Assembly: GCA_016218085.1 (NCBI GenBank)
Contig: JACREY010000017.1
Location: 150,187 to 214,186 of the forward strand
DNA length: 64,000 nt
Origin: Ignavibacteriota bacterium
Lineage (GTDB): Bacteria; Bacteroidota; Ignavibacteria; Tepidaquicellales; Tepidaquicellaceae
Direction of reading: 5' to 3'
In this document: positions 6,529 through 16,111 of the stretch, in pieces
Layout: each line of letters starts with the position of its first letter
Position numbering within the stretch: the first letter of the stretch is position 1
Made by a program: the position numbers and the translations under genes
The notes under the pieces: generated by a model
Databases searched by the model: none
What the model saw: only the letters and a program-made list of their open reading frames with translations
Told to the model about the DNA's origin: nothing

Positions 6529-8440
6529 AAAAAGCACAAGACTATTAATAATTTCATTGTTATTTTTGGCAGTAATAATCTCTGCTTTATTCACATACCA
6601 GAGAACAAAAGCCAAAGGTACGGATGACTGCCTGGTCTGCCACGAAGACAAGGACCTGGTAATGGAAGTAAACGGAAAAAAGATTTCTCTTTTTGTTAAC
6701 GGAAAGGAATTCAAGAAATCGATGCACGGTGCAATTGAATGCACCGATTGTCATCAGAATTACAAAGCGGAAGAGTTTCCGCATAATCCTAAAAAGCAGG
6801 AAATTGACTGCAAAGCGTGCCACGATAACGTTAAGTCGGAGCCGGGTAATGTGCACAATAACGTAAAATGTTACAGCTGCCATTCTGCTCATAATGTAAA
6901 ATCCGCGAAGGAGTTGTCGAAGAACCAGACCGATAATTGTCTTGGCTGCCACAAGAGCAAAAATGTACAGTCTTTCAAAACCAGCATACACGATAAAAAG
7001 AACGTGAAATGCAGCGACTGTCATCAGGGCGGTCATTCAGTAAAGAAGATTACAAAGTCGGAATCGATGAACAGCTGCGGCAAGTGCCACGCAAAAGACC
7101 AGAAAGATTTTTCCAACAGCGTTCACCAGGTAGTATTAAGACAGGGTAACTCGAAAGCACCTACCTGCATAGACTGTCACGGCTCGCACAAAGTCAACAG
7201 CAGCAAAATAGACATCGAGTCCCAGGGATGCCTAAAATGCCATCTGGACGAAAAGATGTTCCCCGGTGACGGAAAGGGTTCGACAAAATTTATTTCCGAA
7301 TACAAAACGAGCATACATTCAATTATACAGAAAAACGGAAAACAGGCGGCAGGATGCACGGACTGTCACGGGAACCATATGATACAACAAAACGACCCAA
7401 GCAGACCATCAACAACAAAGTCAAAAATTTTTGAAACCTGCGGAAAATGCCACGGAGATCTTGTAGAAAAATTCAAGGGTTCGATGCACGGTCAGGAAAT
7501 GCTAAAGGGAAATGACAAAGCCCCGACCTGCGCGACCTGTCACGGTGAGCATAACATTAAATCGGTTTCATTATCAGATGAGTTTTCGAAAATCAATCAG
7601 GTTGACTTATGCCTTAAATGCCATCAGGAACAAAAGCTCCCGCATAAAAATTACAAGGGAGAAGACGTGTTGATAAGCAATTACAAGGACAGTTATCATT
7701 ACATCGCTTTAAAAAACGGTAAGAATGCGGCAACATGTTCAGACTGTCACGGCAGCCACGAAATGAAGAAAGTAGATGATCCTGATGCAAAAATAAACAG
7801 AAAGAATATTCCGAAGACCTGCGGTCAAAGCGGGTGTCACACAAAGCAATTGAATGATTTCACAGGAAGCATTCACGAGACATCACTGACACAGAAAAAC
7901 AGTCCGGACGCACCAAACTGCAGTTCGTGTCACGGCAATCACCAGATCGCAAAAAAGGATGATGTGAATAACAGGATAGCAAGCAGTAAAGGTCTTGTTC
8001 AGTTATGTTCGGACTGTCACAATTCGGTCGAGATGACGCAGAAGTACAACATACCGACAGGAAGGACCGACTCATACCTGAACAGTTTCCACGGACTTGC
8101 CGTTCGCGGAGGATCAAAGGTTGCGGCAAACTGCGAAAGCTGCCACGGATATCACAACATAAGGCCTTCATCGGATTCATTATCGACAATAAGCAAAAAG
8201 AATCTGCCTGAAACCTGCGGGAAATGCCATCCCGGTGCAGAGCAAACATTATTCAATACAAAAATTCACATTACTGATTCGTTGTCGGAATCCCCGATGC
8301 TGTACTGGATAACAAGAATTTACATCATATTGATAGTTCTAACAATAGGCGGCATGGCATTGCACAACATATTAGACTTAATTAAAAAAGGAAAAAAGAA
8401 AAACAAACAGAATGAAAACAACGGAGAAGATGGAAAATAA
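6509..8440 (+). CDS. Membrane-anchored 19-heme c-type cytochrome
   Basis: 643 residues. The start is TTG at 6509, overlapping the receiver-like gene by 20 bp. The first internal Met lies beyond the N-terminal membrane segment (LLIISLLFLAVIISALF), so an upstream non-ATG start is needed. Eighteen CXXCH sites (CLVCH near residue 41 to CGKCH near 573) plus one CX4CH (CGQSGCH) run through the protein, interleaved with distal His in repeats such as SIH/SMH and CxxCHGxH. A second membrane helix (IYIILIVLTIGGMAL, about 600-620) and a basic tail follow. It should be periplasmic and tethered at both ends to the inner membrane. The gene overlaps the following cytochrome b gene, which suggests a quinol-oxidising complex. 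Confidence 0.92.
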   Translation: MKNPLIRKSTRLLIISLLFLAVIISALFTYQRTKAKGTDDCLVCHEDKDLVMEVNGKKISLFVNGKEFKKSMHGAIECTDCHQNYKAEEFPHNPKKQEIDCKACHDNVKSEPGNVHNNVKCYSCHSAHNVKSAKELSKNQTDNCLGCHKSKNVQSFKTSIHDKKNVKCSDCHQGGHSVKKITKSESMNSCGKCHAKDQKDFSNSVHQVVLRQGNSKAPTCIDCHGSHKVNSSKIDIESQGCLKCHLDEKMFPGDGKGSTKFISEYKTSIHSIIQKNGKQAAGCTDCHGNHMIQQNDPSRPSTTKSKIFETCGKCHGDLVEKFKGSMHGQEMLKGNDKAPTCATCHGEHNIKSVSLSDEFSKINQVDLCLKCHQEQKLPHKNYKGEDVLISNYKDSYHYIALKNGKNAATCSDCHGSHEMKKVDDPDAKINRKNIPKTCGQSGCHTKQLNDFTGSIHETSLTQKNSPDAPNCSSCHGNHQIAKKDDVNNRIASSKGLVQLCSDCHNSVEMTQKYNIPTGRTDSYLNSFHGLAVRGGSKVAANCESCHGYHNIRPSSDSLSTISKKNLPETCGKCHPGAEQTLFNTKIHITDSLSESPMLYWITRIYIILIVLTIGGMALHNILDLIKKGKKKNKQNENNGEDGK

Positions 8441-9218
8441 ACACGAGAAGAAATATTTAAGGATGACCCTTAATGAACGCATACAGCATTTCCTGCTGCT
8501 TTCGAGTTTTATCACTCTGGTAATAACCGGTTTTGCATTAAAATACCCAGAGGCAGTGTGGGTAATCTGGTTCAGAAAATTATTCGGTGAAAATACTTTT
8601 GAACTGAGGGGAATTGTGCACAGGATAGCCGCGGTTGTAATGGTTGCAGATTCACTTTATCATATTTTTTATGTGATTTTTTCCGGGCGCGGAAGAAAAC
8701 TAATAATAGATTTATGGTTTACAAAAAAAGATTTAACGGATGTAATCGGAACAATGAAATACTATATTGGAAAATCTGATACCAAGCCGAAATATGCAAG
8801 ATTCAGCTATATAGAAAAATCAGAATACTGGGCTCTTGTATGGGGAACAGTTGTAATGACCGTTACAGGAGTGTTTTTATGGTTCAATAATTTTTTCCTT
8901 CCGATAATATCAAGCTTCGGAATGGAAATTTCCACGGCAATACATTTTTACGAAGCAATTCTTGCATCACTGTCGATAGTGGTATGGCATTTTTATTTTG
9001 TAATATACAATCCGGATGTTTATCCGCTCAACAGGACATTTATAACCGGATACATGACACGGGAAGAGATGGAGCACGAGCACCCGCTTGAACTTGAAGA
9101 AATAGACAAAATGGAAGAAGAGATGAAGTCCGAAACGGAAGAGGAATCGATTAAGAAGGATGCAAAATCAGTATCAGCAGAACCAGAGAGTAAAACTACG
9201 GAAGAGAAAAAGATTTAG
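8412..9218 (+). CDS. Integral membrane cytochrome b (formate dehydrogenase gamma / Cbc-like)
   Basis: 268 residues. ATG at 8412 overlaps the upstream gene by 29 bp; ATG at 8430 is an alternative. Four membrane helices are visible (FLLLSSFITLVITGFAL, IAAVVMVADSLYHIFYVIF, YWALVWGTVVMTVTGVFLW, AILASLSIVVWHFYFVIY). They carry His residues suited to two b hemes (IQHF, VHRIA, IHFYEA, VWHFYF). The tail after residue 215 is charged and acidic. The pattern is that of prokaryotic cytochrome b561/formate dehydrogenase gamma proteins. Placed between two multiheme cytochrome genes, it most likely takes electrons from menaquinol and hands them to the 19-heme protein, as in the Cbc complexes of Geobacter (analogy). 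Confidence 0.88.
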   Translation: MKTTEKMENKHEKKYLRMTLNERIQHFLLLSSFITLVITGFALKYPEAVWVIWFRKLFGENTFELRGIVHRIAAVVMVADSLYHIFYVIFSGRGRKLIIDLWFTKKDLTDVIGTMKYYIGKSDTKPKYARFSYIEKSEYWALVWGTVVMTVTGVFLWFNNFFLPIISSFGMEISTAIHFYEAILASLSIVVWHFYFVIYNPDVYPLNRTFITGYMTREEMEHEHPLELEEIDKMEEEMKSETEEESIKKDAKSVSAEPESKTTEEKKI

Positions 9219-9271
9219 GTTTTTGTATTTTATCGGAGGTTATACAATAAATCAATTTTAATAATATTGTT

Positions 9272-11308
9272 ATGGAAAACGAACAGGTACCTGAGAAGAC
9301 AAAGAAACGCAGGTTTTTTAAAAACGTCTTCGGTTTTAAAAGGTTTCTTCTTTTCACCGGAATATATTTCATGCTGTTTATAATAGTACTGGCGGGTGCA
9401 GCTGAATATACTTCCAGGCCGAGCTTCTGCCCGACCTGTCATTACATGGAAACGTTTTACCAGAGCTGGAGGACATCTGCGCACAACAAGGTTGACTGTG
9501 TTGAATGTCATTTTGAACCGGGACTGACAGGAGTAATCAAAGGAAAACTGAACGGCCTTGTTCAGATTGTCAGTTATGTTTCTTCTTCCTACAAGAAAAG
9601 AAAACCCTGGGCGGAGATTCCGGATAACACCTGCGCGCGTTCAGGATGCCACGAAAGACAGGCAATACAGGATACAACTTATGATTTCAAAGGAATTGCG
9701 TTTAACCACAAACATCACCTCGGAGAACTTAAAAGAGGCAAGACGCTTAAATGCACAAGCTGTCACTCGCAGATTGTTCAGGGTACCCATATTGAAGTTA
9801 CATCATCAACTTGTTTTAATTGCCACTTTAAAAAGTCCGCAGATCCGGAACACAAATATGACAAGCTGGCAAATTGCACAACTTGCCACAACTGGGAAAA
9901 AATGCCGAAGGAGCAAATGGCAAATTTCAGATATGACCACGGCAATGTAGTTAAGAATAAAATAGACTGTTACAGCTGCCATACCAACACAGTTGCGGGA
10001 AACGGAGAAGTAGGAAAGGAAAGGTGCTTCCAGTGTCATTTTGAAACCGAGAGGCTCGAGAAGTATGATGATACCGAATACATGCACAGCACGCACATCA
10101 GCAAACACAGCCTGAGGTGTTTCAACTGCCACTCGAGCATTCAGCATAAAATTCAGAAAATCGATCCTCAGAGTCCGCCGGACTGTATAAGCTGTCACAG
10201 CAACTCGCACAGTTCCCAGGTGAGCCTGTATACAGGAGAAAACGGATTCAATACTGAAAAAACACCGAGTGTAATGTTCCTGAACGGGATTAATTGCAAG
10301 GGCTGTCATATATTCCACGAAACAAGCAAAAACGATATCAATACTTCAAAATCCAAAGGTACAGCCTGCGACATGTGCCACGGTAAAGGATACGACAAGC
10401 TCGTCGGACAGTGGAAGAGTGCTGCGGAAAAGAGACTAAAGGAAATATATTCCATATATAATATAGCTAACGGGCAGGTGAAAAACTCAAAGGCAAACAA
10501 TAAGCCCGAAGCCGAAAAACTGATGAGGGATGCTTATCACAATATCAGGATAGTCGAAGTAGGAAAAAGCGTGCATAATATTCAGTTTGCAGATAAACTG
10601 TTAATGGCCGCATACGGACTGATGAAGCAGGCAATGAATTTAATTGGTACAAGCACAAAACTGCCGGATTTCAAATCCAGTTCCGAATTCGTCCCCAATG
10701 AATGCTACAACTGTCATTCGGGAATACAGGAAATTTCGGTAAGAAAGTTCGATATGAATTTCTCGCACAATCTCCATATAGTAAAGCAGAAAGTGCCTTG
10801 CGACAAGTGCCATTCCAATGCAAACAAACATGGAGAATTGATATTAAGCAAGCAAAACTGCAACAGCTGCCATCATTCTTCAAGCAAGACAAATGAAGCC
10901 TGTGCAAAGTGTCACACATTCCAGACTCAGGTTTACACGGGTTCATTTATGAACAAAAATTCCCCGGATATTATGAAGCAGGGAGGTGTCGGATGCATTG
11001 ACTGTCACGTAAATGCCGATAAACTATTCAAGCCCGACAGCAAGATTTGCCTTAAATGCCACGACAAAGGTTATGACCAGCAGATGGAAGACTGGAAAAA
11101 AGATGTAAAAACACTGTTGGCGGAAACAAATGCATTGATAAATGAGTTAAAAGGTACGGGATTGAATACAGAGCAACAGAATGAATTAAATGAAATTAAG
11201 AAAACTGTAAATCAGATAAGTTCATTCCCGAGTATATATGTACACAATTATGATTTAATCAGCAGCATACTGTCAGAAAAGAAAAAGAAACTTAAAAGTT
11301 TTAAATAA
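9272..11308 (+). CDS. NapC/NirT-like 18-heme c-type cytochrome
   Basis: 678 residues. A basic N-terminus (KTKKRRFFKN) precedes one membrane anchor (FTGIYFMLFIIVLAGAAEY). Next comes a NapC/NirT-like opening: SFCPTCHYME, FYQSWRTSAHNKVDCVECH and GLVQIVSYV. In total 17 CXXCH and one CX4CH (CARSGCH) are present. Hemes cluster at about 52-355 and 475-600, separated by a heme-free helical stretch (about 370-470) and followed by a helical C-terminus. NapC proteins pass electrons from menaquinol to periplasmic partners, and this looks like a NapC head fused to a long heme wire. The leader has TATCGGAGGTTATAC upstream of the ATG. It follows the cytochrome b gene by 53 bp. Confidence 0.9.
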   Translation: MENEQVPEKTKKRRFFKNVFGFKRFLLFTGIYFMLFIIVLAGAAEYTSRPSFCPTCHYMETFYQSWRTSAHNKVDCVECHFEPGLTGVIKGKLNGLVQIVSYVSSSYKKRKPWAEIPDNTCARSGCHERQAIQDTTYDFKGIAFNHKHHLGELKRGKTLKCTSCHSQIVQGTHIEVTSSTCFNCHFKKSADPEHKYDKLANCTTCHNWEKMPKEQMANFRYDHGNVVKNKIDCYSCHTNTVAGNGEVGKERCFQCHFETERLEKYDDTEYMHSTHISKHSLRCFNCHSSIQHKIQKIDPQSPPDCISCHSNSHSSQVSLYTGENGFNTEKTPSVMFLNGINCKGCHIFHETSKNDINTSKSKGTACDMCHGKGYDKLVGQWKSAAEKRLKEIYSIYNIANGQVKNSKANNKPEAEKLMRDAYHNIRIVEVGKSVHNIQFADKLLMAAYGLMKQAMNLIGTSTKLPDFKSSSEFVPNECYNCHSGIQEISVRKFDMNFSHNLHIVKQKVPCDKCHSNANKHGELILSKQNCNSCHHSSSKTNEACAKCHTFQTQVYTGSFMNKNSPDIMKQGGVGCIDCHVNADKLFKPDSKICLKCHDKGYDQQMEDWKKDVKTLLAETNALINELKGTGLNTEQQNELNEIKKTVNQISSFPSIYVHNYDLISSILSEKKKKLKSFK

Positions 11309-11383
11309 AAAGCATATATTCCGATAAAAAATATATTATTTTAAATAAAATATTATTATATTAATTTAATTAAAAAAACAACC

Positions 11384-11944
11384 ATGAGAAAGAAAGCTTT
11401 AATTTCAGGATTGATTCTTATTGTTGCCGCGCTGGTGATATTTTCCACCACGACGGTAAGCTCAAAAAATGCCGGAAGTTTCAAATATGTTGGCGTCAGC
11501 AAATGTGTAACCTGTCACAAGACAGAGGCACAGGGAAAACAGCAGGATATCTGGCAAAATTCACAACATTCAAAGGCTTTTAAAACATTACAGACGGAAG
11601 CCGCAGATAAAATTGCAAAAGACAAGGGATTCAACACAAAAGCAGCGGAAACACCACAGTGCGTAAAATGCCACGTTCTTGGCAAGGATATAGTTGCGGA
11701 TGAACTCGCAGAATCATTCAACAAGGAAGACGGCGTGCAGTGCGAAAGCTGCCATGGTCCCGGTTCTGAATACAAAGCTATGTCAATTATGAAAGACAAG
11801 CAAAAATCAATTGAAAACGGAATGAACCCGATATCAGATATAAACCAGCTCTGCACCGGATGCCACAATTCCGAAAGCCCGACCTTCAAGGATTTCAAGT
11901 TCGATGAAATGTGGGGAAAGATAAAGCACAATAAAGCAAAATAA
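11384..11944 (+). CDS. Tetraheme cytochrome c554-like protein
   Basis: 186 residues with an N-terminal signal or anchor (ALISGLILIVAALVIFSTTTV). Four CXXCH sites (CVTCH, CVKCH, CESCH, CTGCH) have the order and context of the cytochrome c554 family: YVGVSKCVTCH, then WQNSQHSKAF, then CESCHGPGSEY, then a final CTGCHNSE. Such proteins are soluble or anchored periplasmic carriers, so a shuttle between the inner-membrane complex and the outer-membrane conduit is likely. It lies 75 bp after the 18-heme gene and is followed by a strong terminator, which ends the first transcript segment. Confidence 0.9.
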   Translation: MRKKALISGLILIVAALVIFSTTTVSSKNAGSFKYVGVSKCVTCHKTEAQGKQQDIWQNSQHSKAFKTLQTEAADKIAKDKGFNTKAAETPQCVKCHVLGKDIVADELAESFNKEDGVQCESCHGPGSEYKAMSIMKDKQKSIENGMNPISDINQLCTGCHNSESPTFKDFKFDEMWGKIKHNKAK

Positions 11945-11953
11945 CAAGTTTTT

Positions 11954-11980
11954 CACACTTCCGGTTAATCCGGAAGTGTG
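11954..11980 (+). terminator. Terminator after the tetraheme cytochrome gene
   Basis: CACACTTCCGG (11954-11964) pairs perfectly with CCGGAAGTGTG (11970-11980) around a 5-nt loop, followed by AATATGTTTTTT. It separates the inner-membrane cytochrome genes from the porin group. Confidence 0.88.
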
Positions 11981-12016
11981 AATATGTTTTTAATATTTAG
12001 CGCTGTATTTATATAA

Positions 12017-12099
12017 TTCCCGGTTTTTCTTTCGGAGGAGAATAATCTTCCGGGAAAGATAAATTTCATCTCATTTCTGAATAAAACTTCAAATGAGAT
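12017..12099 (+). promoter_or_regulatory. Structured leader ahead of the porin gene
   Basis: Two hairpins precede the beta-barrel gene. TTCCCGG (12017-12023) pairs with CCGGGAA (12050-12056) and encloses GGAGGAGAA (12034-12042). ATCTCATTT (12068-12076) pairs with AAATGAGAT (12091-12099). Neither has a proper T-run. The GGAGGAGAA core is shared with the motifs at 2222 and 4524. Role unknown. Confidence 0.4.
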
Positions 12100-12148
12100 T
12101 ATATTAGTTTAGAAGCAATTTTTTTCTTTAAGAATAAAACTTATTTTT

Positions 12149-13453
12149 ATGAAAAAGTATTTTACCTCTTTTCTGCTGTTGTTGTTTCTGCTATCCGCTT
12201 CTTTTGTAAGATCGCAAACAATCAACGCCAGGTTCAGTACGTATTTTTATACCTGGAAAACACTTGATTCCGTTACTACAAGCGGCTCAGATACATATAC
12301 AGACCACATTAAAGGCTATCAGAATCTGTTATTTGACATTTCGTCAAAGAAATGGACATTTAATACCTTTATTCAGACGGATGAAGATGTGACAAACAAA
12401 ATCGGAAGGGGCTTCAGTTACAGGCTTTACAACATGTACATTAAGGGAACAAACCTTTTCGATGTTCTTGATTTAAAATTGGGAAGACAGTTCGTTGCCG
12501 CAGGGGTATACAAGGGCAATACGGACGGTTTATACATGAAAGTGAAACTCGGAAAGAATAAAGAGTATCAGGTTGTAGCATTCGGAGGCGAGCTTACACC
12601 ACTTAGCTATGAGGTTGACAAATATCCCAACATCCAGGATAACTTTTCATTCGGCGGACAGTTCCTTTATTACGGGGTTAAAGATTTATCAGTCGGATTA
12701 AGTTATGCGATGAAGAAAAGGAAAGTCGATTCTTATTATGCATTAAGACTGGATAATCTAGGAAATCCATATGAGATTCTTGTAGATTTAGATTCAAGGG
12801 CCGACCAGCTCGCAGGTCTCGATGTGAACTATTCCTTTATGAAAAAGCATAATTTCTACGGGAAAGCTTATTATGATGTTAACAGGATGAAACTTTCAAG
12901 GGGAGAATTCAATGCAAGCATAGCAGCAAATGACAAGCTGAGATTTTCCGCAGGATTTATTTACAGGGAGCCGCAAATCAGCTACAACACGATATTCTGG
13001 GTATTCACGCACAAGCAGAACCAGGAAATCGAGGGCGGTGTCGACTATCTGTTGAACAATAAAATCAATTTATTCGGCAGAGTAGCCAATGTTTTTTATG
13101 ACGGAGAAAATTCACTGAAGCTGCAACTTGGGGTTTCCGATTCCTGGTACAGTCTATCATTTGTAAAATACACAGGCTACACAGGGGAATCAGACGGATT
13201 CAACGGATTCATTTCACATGAACTCGTAAAGTCAAAGCTCGTGCTTTCAAGTAACCTGAATTATTCACGGTATCAGCTGGGCACTTATTCCACAGAAAAG
13301 CTGAATGCATTTGCAGGCTCGCTCGGATTCACGTACAGACCTGTGCCAAAAGTATCCATAGATGCCCAGGGACAGTTTATTACAAATGAGATTTACAAAT
13401 ACGATACAAGGTTTTTAGTGGGATTTAATTACTGGTTATTCAGTAAATTCTAA
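12149..13453 (+). CDS. Outer-membrane beta-barrel of the cytochrome conduit
   Basis: 434 residues with a clear signal peptide (YFTSFLLLLFLLSASFVRSQ). The rest alternates polar and aromatic residues in short strands (YNMYIKGT, LDLKLGRQFV, GLYMKVKL, YQVVAFGG, LFGRVANVFYDG) and ends with an aromatic C-terminus (VGFNYWLFSKF), the hallmark of an outer-membrane barrel. No CXXCH is present. It has the right context for the porin of a porin-cytochrome complex: tetraheme and 14-heme cytochrome genes lie on either side. Sequence relation to MtrB or OmbB is not obvious, so the conduit role rests on context. Confidence 0.82.
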   Translation: MKKYFTSFLLLLFLLSASFVRSQTINARFSTYFYTWKTLDSVTTSGSDTYTDHIKGYQNLLFDISSKKWTFNTFIQTDEDVTNKIGRGFSYRLYNMYIKGTNLFDVLDLKLGRQFVAAGVYKGNTDGLYMKVKLGKNKEYQVVAFGGELTPLSYEVDKYPNIQDNFSFGGQFLYYGVKDLSVGLSYAMKKRKVDSYYALRLDNLGNPYEILVDLDSRADQLAGLDVNYSFMKKHNFYGKAYYDVNRMKLSRGEFNASIAANDKLRFSAGFIYREPQISYNTIFWVFTHKQNQEIEGGVDYLLNNKINLFGRVANVFYDGENSLKLQLGVSDSWYSLSFVKYTGYTGESDGFNGFISHELVKSKLVLSSNLNYSRYQLGTYSTEKLNAFAGSLGFTYRPVPKVSIDAQGQFITNEIYKYDTRFLVGFNYWLFSKF

Positions 13454-13472
13454 CAGATAAATTTTAAATCAT

Positions 13473-14714
13473 ATGAAAAATAAAAAGTTTTATATTATCT
13501 TTTTAATCGGAATCTTCGCATTCCTTACAACCACTGCTTACATATCTTTCGATAAGGACATTGCAAGGAAATTCGATATTTATAAAAAGAATAATATTTC
13601 AGACAATAAAAAAGTTATCAAATTCGATCACAGTCTGCATATAAAAACTGCAGGGGCTCAGTGTAAAGACTGCCACGCAGGCGCACTTACATCTGTAAAT
13701 GCTGCGGATAATCTGAACCCGAAAATGAGCAACTGTGAATCCTGCCATGATGTGAAAGACGAAAAAACCTGTAATTTATGCCATTACGATAAAAATTACG
13801 GTAAACTGGTACCGGCAGGCAGAAATCTCATATTCTCTCACAAGTACCATATTGACAAGGGAAAACAATGCACGGACTGTCATGCCGACCTTGACAAGGT
13901 AAAATTCGCAAGTGATGTAAACACATCATTTCCAAGTATGGAAAGCTGTGCAACCTGTCATGACAGCAAAACTGCAGCCAGCAACTGCGAGGCGTGCCAT
14001 ACAAATCTGACGAAACTGACGCCCAAGACACATTTAAATTCAAATTTCCTGAACGAGCACAAAATAGCAAATATGACAGGAAATAATAACTGCATGATGT
14101 GTCATTCGGATAACTTCTGCCAGGCCTGTCACAGTGTATCAAAATACAGCGGCGAAAACACAACTAAGAACTTCTACGCACCATATTACACAAAAGAATC
14201 AGGTGTAAGAACCGACAGGTCTGCTCTTCAGAAGCTTTCGAGCATGCATACTTTGAACTACCAGTACACACACGGTCTGGATGCAACCCAGAGAAGTTTT
14301 GAGTGTAAAACCTGCCACGATCCAGTTGAATTCTGTTCATCCTGCCATAACAATCAGGGTAATCTTCAAACAGGATTTATTCCGAAGAGTCACAAACAGG
14401 CAGGGTTCACAACGTACGGAGTGCATACAGGAGGCGGTCTGCATTCACAACTGGCAAAAAGGGACATAGAATCCTGCGAATCCTGCCATAGTATTCAGGG
14501 CGGGGATCCGGTCTGTGTGAAATGCCATTTCGACAATACAGGCATAAAAGGAACGCATCCGAGGACACACGAATCGGGATTCCTATCTGATGAAAACGGA
14601 ATATGGCACAAAACGCAGGGAGCTGTTTGTTATGTGTGTCATACAGACCCGAATGCAAAACCGACAGGTATTGCAGGAATTGGATTCTGTGGCTATTGCC
14701 ATGGTGCTAAATAA
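13473..14714 (+). CDS. 14-heme c-type cytochrome
   Basis: 413 residues with an N-terminal signal or anchor (FYIIFLIGIFAFLTTTAYISF). Fourteen CXXCH sites run from CKDCH (about 63) to CGYCH at the very C-terminus (CGYCHGAK). Early ones are preceded by FDHSLHI and FSHKYHI, typical of the c7/c3-like modules where distal His precede the heme motif. The start is 19 bp after the porin stop, so the two are surely co-transcribed. It is the best candidate for the cytochrome inserted in or docked to the barrel. Confidence 0.9.
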   Translation: MKNKKFYIIFLIGIFAFLTTTAYISFDKDIARKFDIYKKNNISDNKKVIKFDHSLHIKTAGAQCKDCHAGALTSVNAADNLNPKMSNCESCHDVKDEKTCNLCHYDKNYGKLVPAGRNLIFSHKYHIDKGKQCTDCHADLDKVKFASDVNTSFPSMESCATCHDSKTAASNCEACHTNLTKLTPKTHLNSNFLNEHKIANMTGNNNCMMCHSDNFCQACHSVSKYSGENTTKNFYAPYYTKESGVRTDRSALQKLSSMHTLNYQYTHGLDATQRSFECKTCHDPVEFCSSCHNNQGNLQTGFIPKSHKQAGFTTYGVHTGGGLHSQLAKRDIESCESCHSIQGGDPVCVKCHFDNTGIKGTHPRTHESGFLSDENGIWHKTQGAVCYVCHTDPNAKPTGIAGIGFCGYCHGAK

Positions 14715-14738
14715 AGAAAAATAAATTTCTATAAAAAT

Positions 14739-15416
14739 ATGAATAAAACAATTTATAAGATTTTTTCAGCATCTGTACTACTGTTTCTCCTGTCGGTTGC
14801 AATAATACCGGGATGCAGCAAACAGGCAGATAACCTGGTAGTTGTTCCAACATCAAATGCAGAATCCTGTGCAATGTGCCACGGTACAGCAGAGCATCCT
14901 TATCCACCGAAGTCTTTGGCGGGAAATACTTTGCCGACACAGCAGGGAGTGGGAACTCACGAAGTACATATGGATAATGCATTAAGCCATTCCGCACCGG
15001 TTGCCTGCAGTGAATGCCATACACCTGTGAGCAGTTATTATGATCCGGGACACATTGGCAATGGCGACGGAATTGCGGAAGTAATTTTCGGAGCACTTTC
15101 AAAAACGAAAACAACCGGTTTTACTCCTAATCCCGTATGGAACAACTCAAACCAGACGTGCTCGAGTGTTTATTGCCACGGATACTTCAAAGGCGGCAAT
15201 TCAACTGCAACTGCAACGTTTACAAATCCGTCATCGGTTGTTTGCGGCTCCTGTCACGGAAATCCGACAACCGGCAATCCTAAACCCGTTACCACTCATC
15301 AATATTATCCGGATGAGTGCTGGTATTGCCACGGTAAAGTAATTGATTCGAACAACGTAATCATAAACAAGACCAGGCACGTAAACGGAGTTATTGACTT
15401 CAACGTTGAAATGTAA
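14739..15416 (+). CDS. Multiheme lipoprotein with CxxxxCH...CXXCH domain
   Basis: 225 residues. The signal ends in the lipobox IIPGC (Cys about 27), so the protein should be lipid-anchored. Heme sites are CAMCH, CSECH, CSSVYCH (CX4CH), CGSCH and CWYCH. The CX4CH-HGYF...CGSCHG arrangement matches the Geobacter-type CxxxxCH...CXXCH domain (TIGR01904, named from memory), common in outer-surface cytochromes. It starts 24 bp after the 14-heme gene and ends the porin group at a terminator. It is a likely outer-membrane cytochrome, with inner or outer leaflet orientation not decidable here. Confidence 0.88.
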   Translation: MNKTIYKIFSASVLLFLLSVAIIPGCSKQADNLVVVPTSNAESCAMCHGTAEHPYPPKSLAGNTLPTQQGVGTHEVHMDNALSHSAPVACSECHTPVSSYYDPGHIGNGDGIAEVIFGALSKTKTTGFTPNPVWNNSNQTCSSVYCHGYFKGGNSTATATFTNPSSVVCGSCHGNPTTGNPKPVTTHQYYPDECWYCHGKVIDSNNVIINKTRHVNGVIDFNVEM

Positions 15417-15457
15417 GGTCTGTGATGCTCGAAACGTAGCAGTAACCTGAAATTATA

Positions 15458-15495
15458 AAACGTTCTCAATCAAACAGACTGAGGACGTTTTTTTT
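15458..15495 (+). terminator. Terminator after the heme lipoprotein gene
   Basis: AAACGTTCTC pairs with GAGGACGTTT (one G-U) across a 14-nt loop, followed by a run of T (15488-15495). It closes the porin-cytochrome segment before the maturation genes. Confidence 0.82.
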
Positions 15496-15591
15496 ATAGA
15501 TTTTTGAATCTTTTATAACATTCATTTTGTTATATTTAGTATAAATTAAAAATTTTTATTATATTATAAACATATATTTAAACATATTAAA

Positions 15592-16077
15592 ATGAGAACC
15601 ACACTAATTTTATTCATTGCGGCAGCACTTTTTGCAGGGTGCTCAAAAATGGAAGAGAAAAAAACCGGTCAGAACGAAAACAAAATGCCTCCTTCGAATA
15701 CTCAAAGTCCCCATACACAGGGTAATATGCCAAAAGATGATAACCATAGCGGATTGACAGGCGATATGACAGATATGGCACCTGAAACGGCTGTTGATGA
15801 CAAGGCAGACAAGCTTGTAAAAGAAGCAAATGACTTTGAAAGCACATTTAAAAAAAGCAGTTCGGAAGAAAACAAAAAATCTCTTGTCGAAAAACATATG
15901 GCGGCAGGAGTTTATTTAATGTATCAGGCAAACCTGAACCCAAAGAAAAAATACGGACCTGCACTGAAACATTTCAAGAGAGTACTTGAACTTGACCCGA
16001 ATAACAAAGAAGCAATTTCGAATAAAATGCAAATTGAGGACATATATAATTCGATGGGAAGACCAATACCAAATTAA
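15592..16077 (+). CDS. Small lipoprotein with a C-terminal TPR-like repeat
   Basis: 161 residues. The lipobox is LFAGC (Cys about 18). A low-complexity Asn/Gln/Asp/Met-rich linker (about 20-70) follows, then a helical part ending in KYGPALKHFKRVLELDPNNKE, which is one TPR-like unit. No enzyme motif is seen. It starts the maturation segment 35 bp upstream of ccmC. TPR-bearing CcmH/CycH-like proteins act as apocytochrome chaperones, so a role in cytochrome assembly is conceivable, but the single repeat is weak evidence. Confidence 0.65.
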   Translation: MRTTLILFIAAALFAGCSKMEEKKTGQNENKMPPSNTQSPHTQGNMPKDDNHSGLTGDMTDMAPETAVDDKADKLVKEANDFESTFKKSSSEENKKSLVEKHMAAGVYLMYQANLNPKKKYGPALKHFKRVLELDPNNKEAISNKMQIEDIYNSMGRPIPN

Positions 16078-16111
16078 AAAAATTGAGTATTAAAAATCAA
16101 AATTTTCAGAT

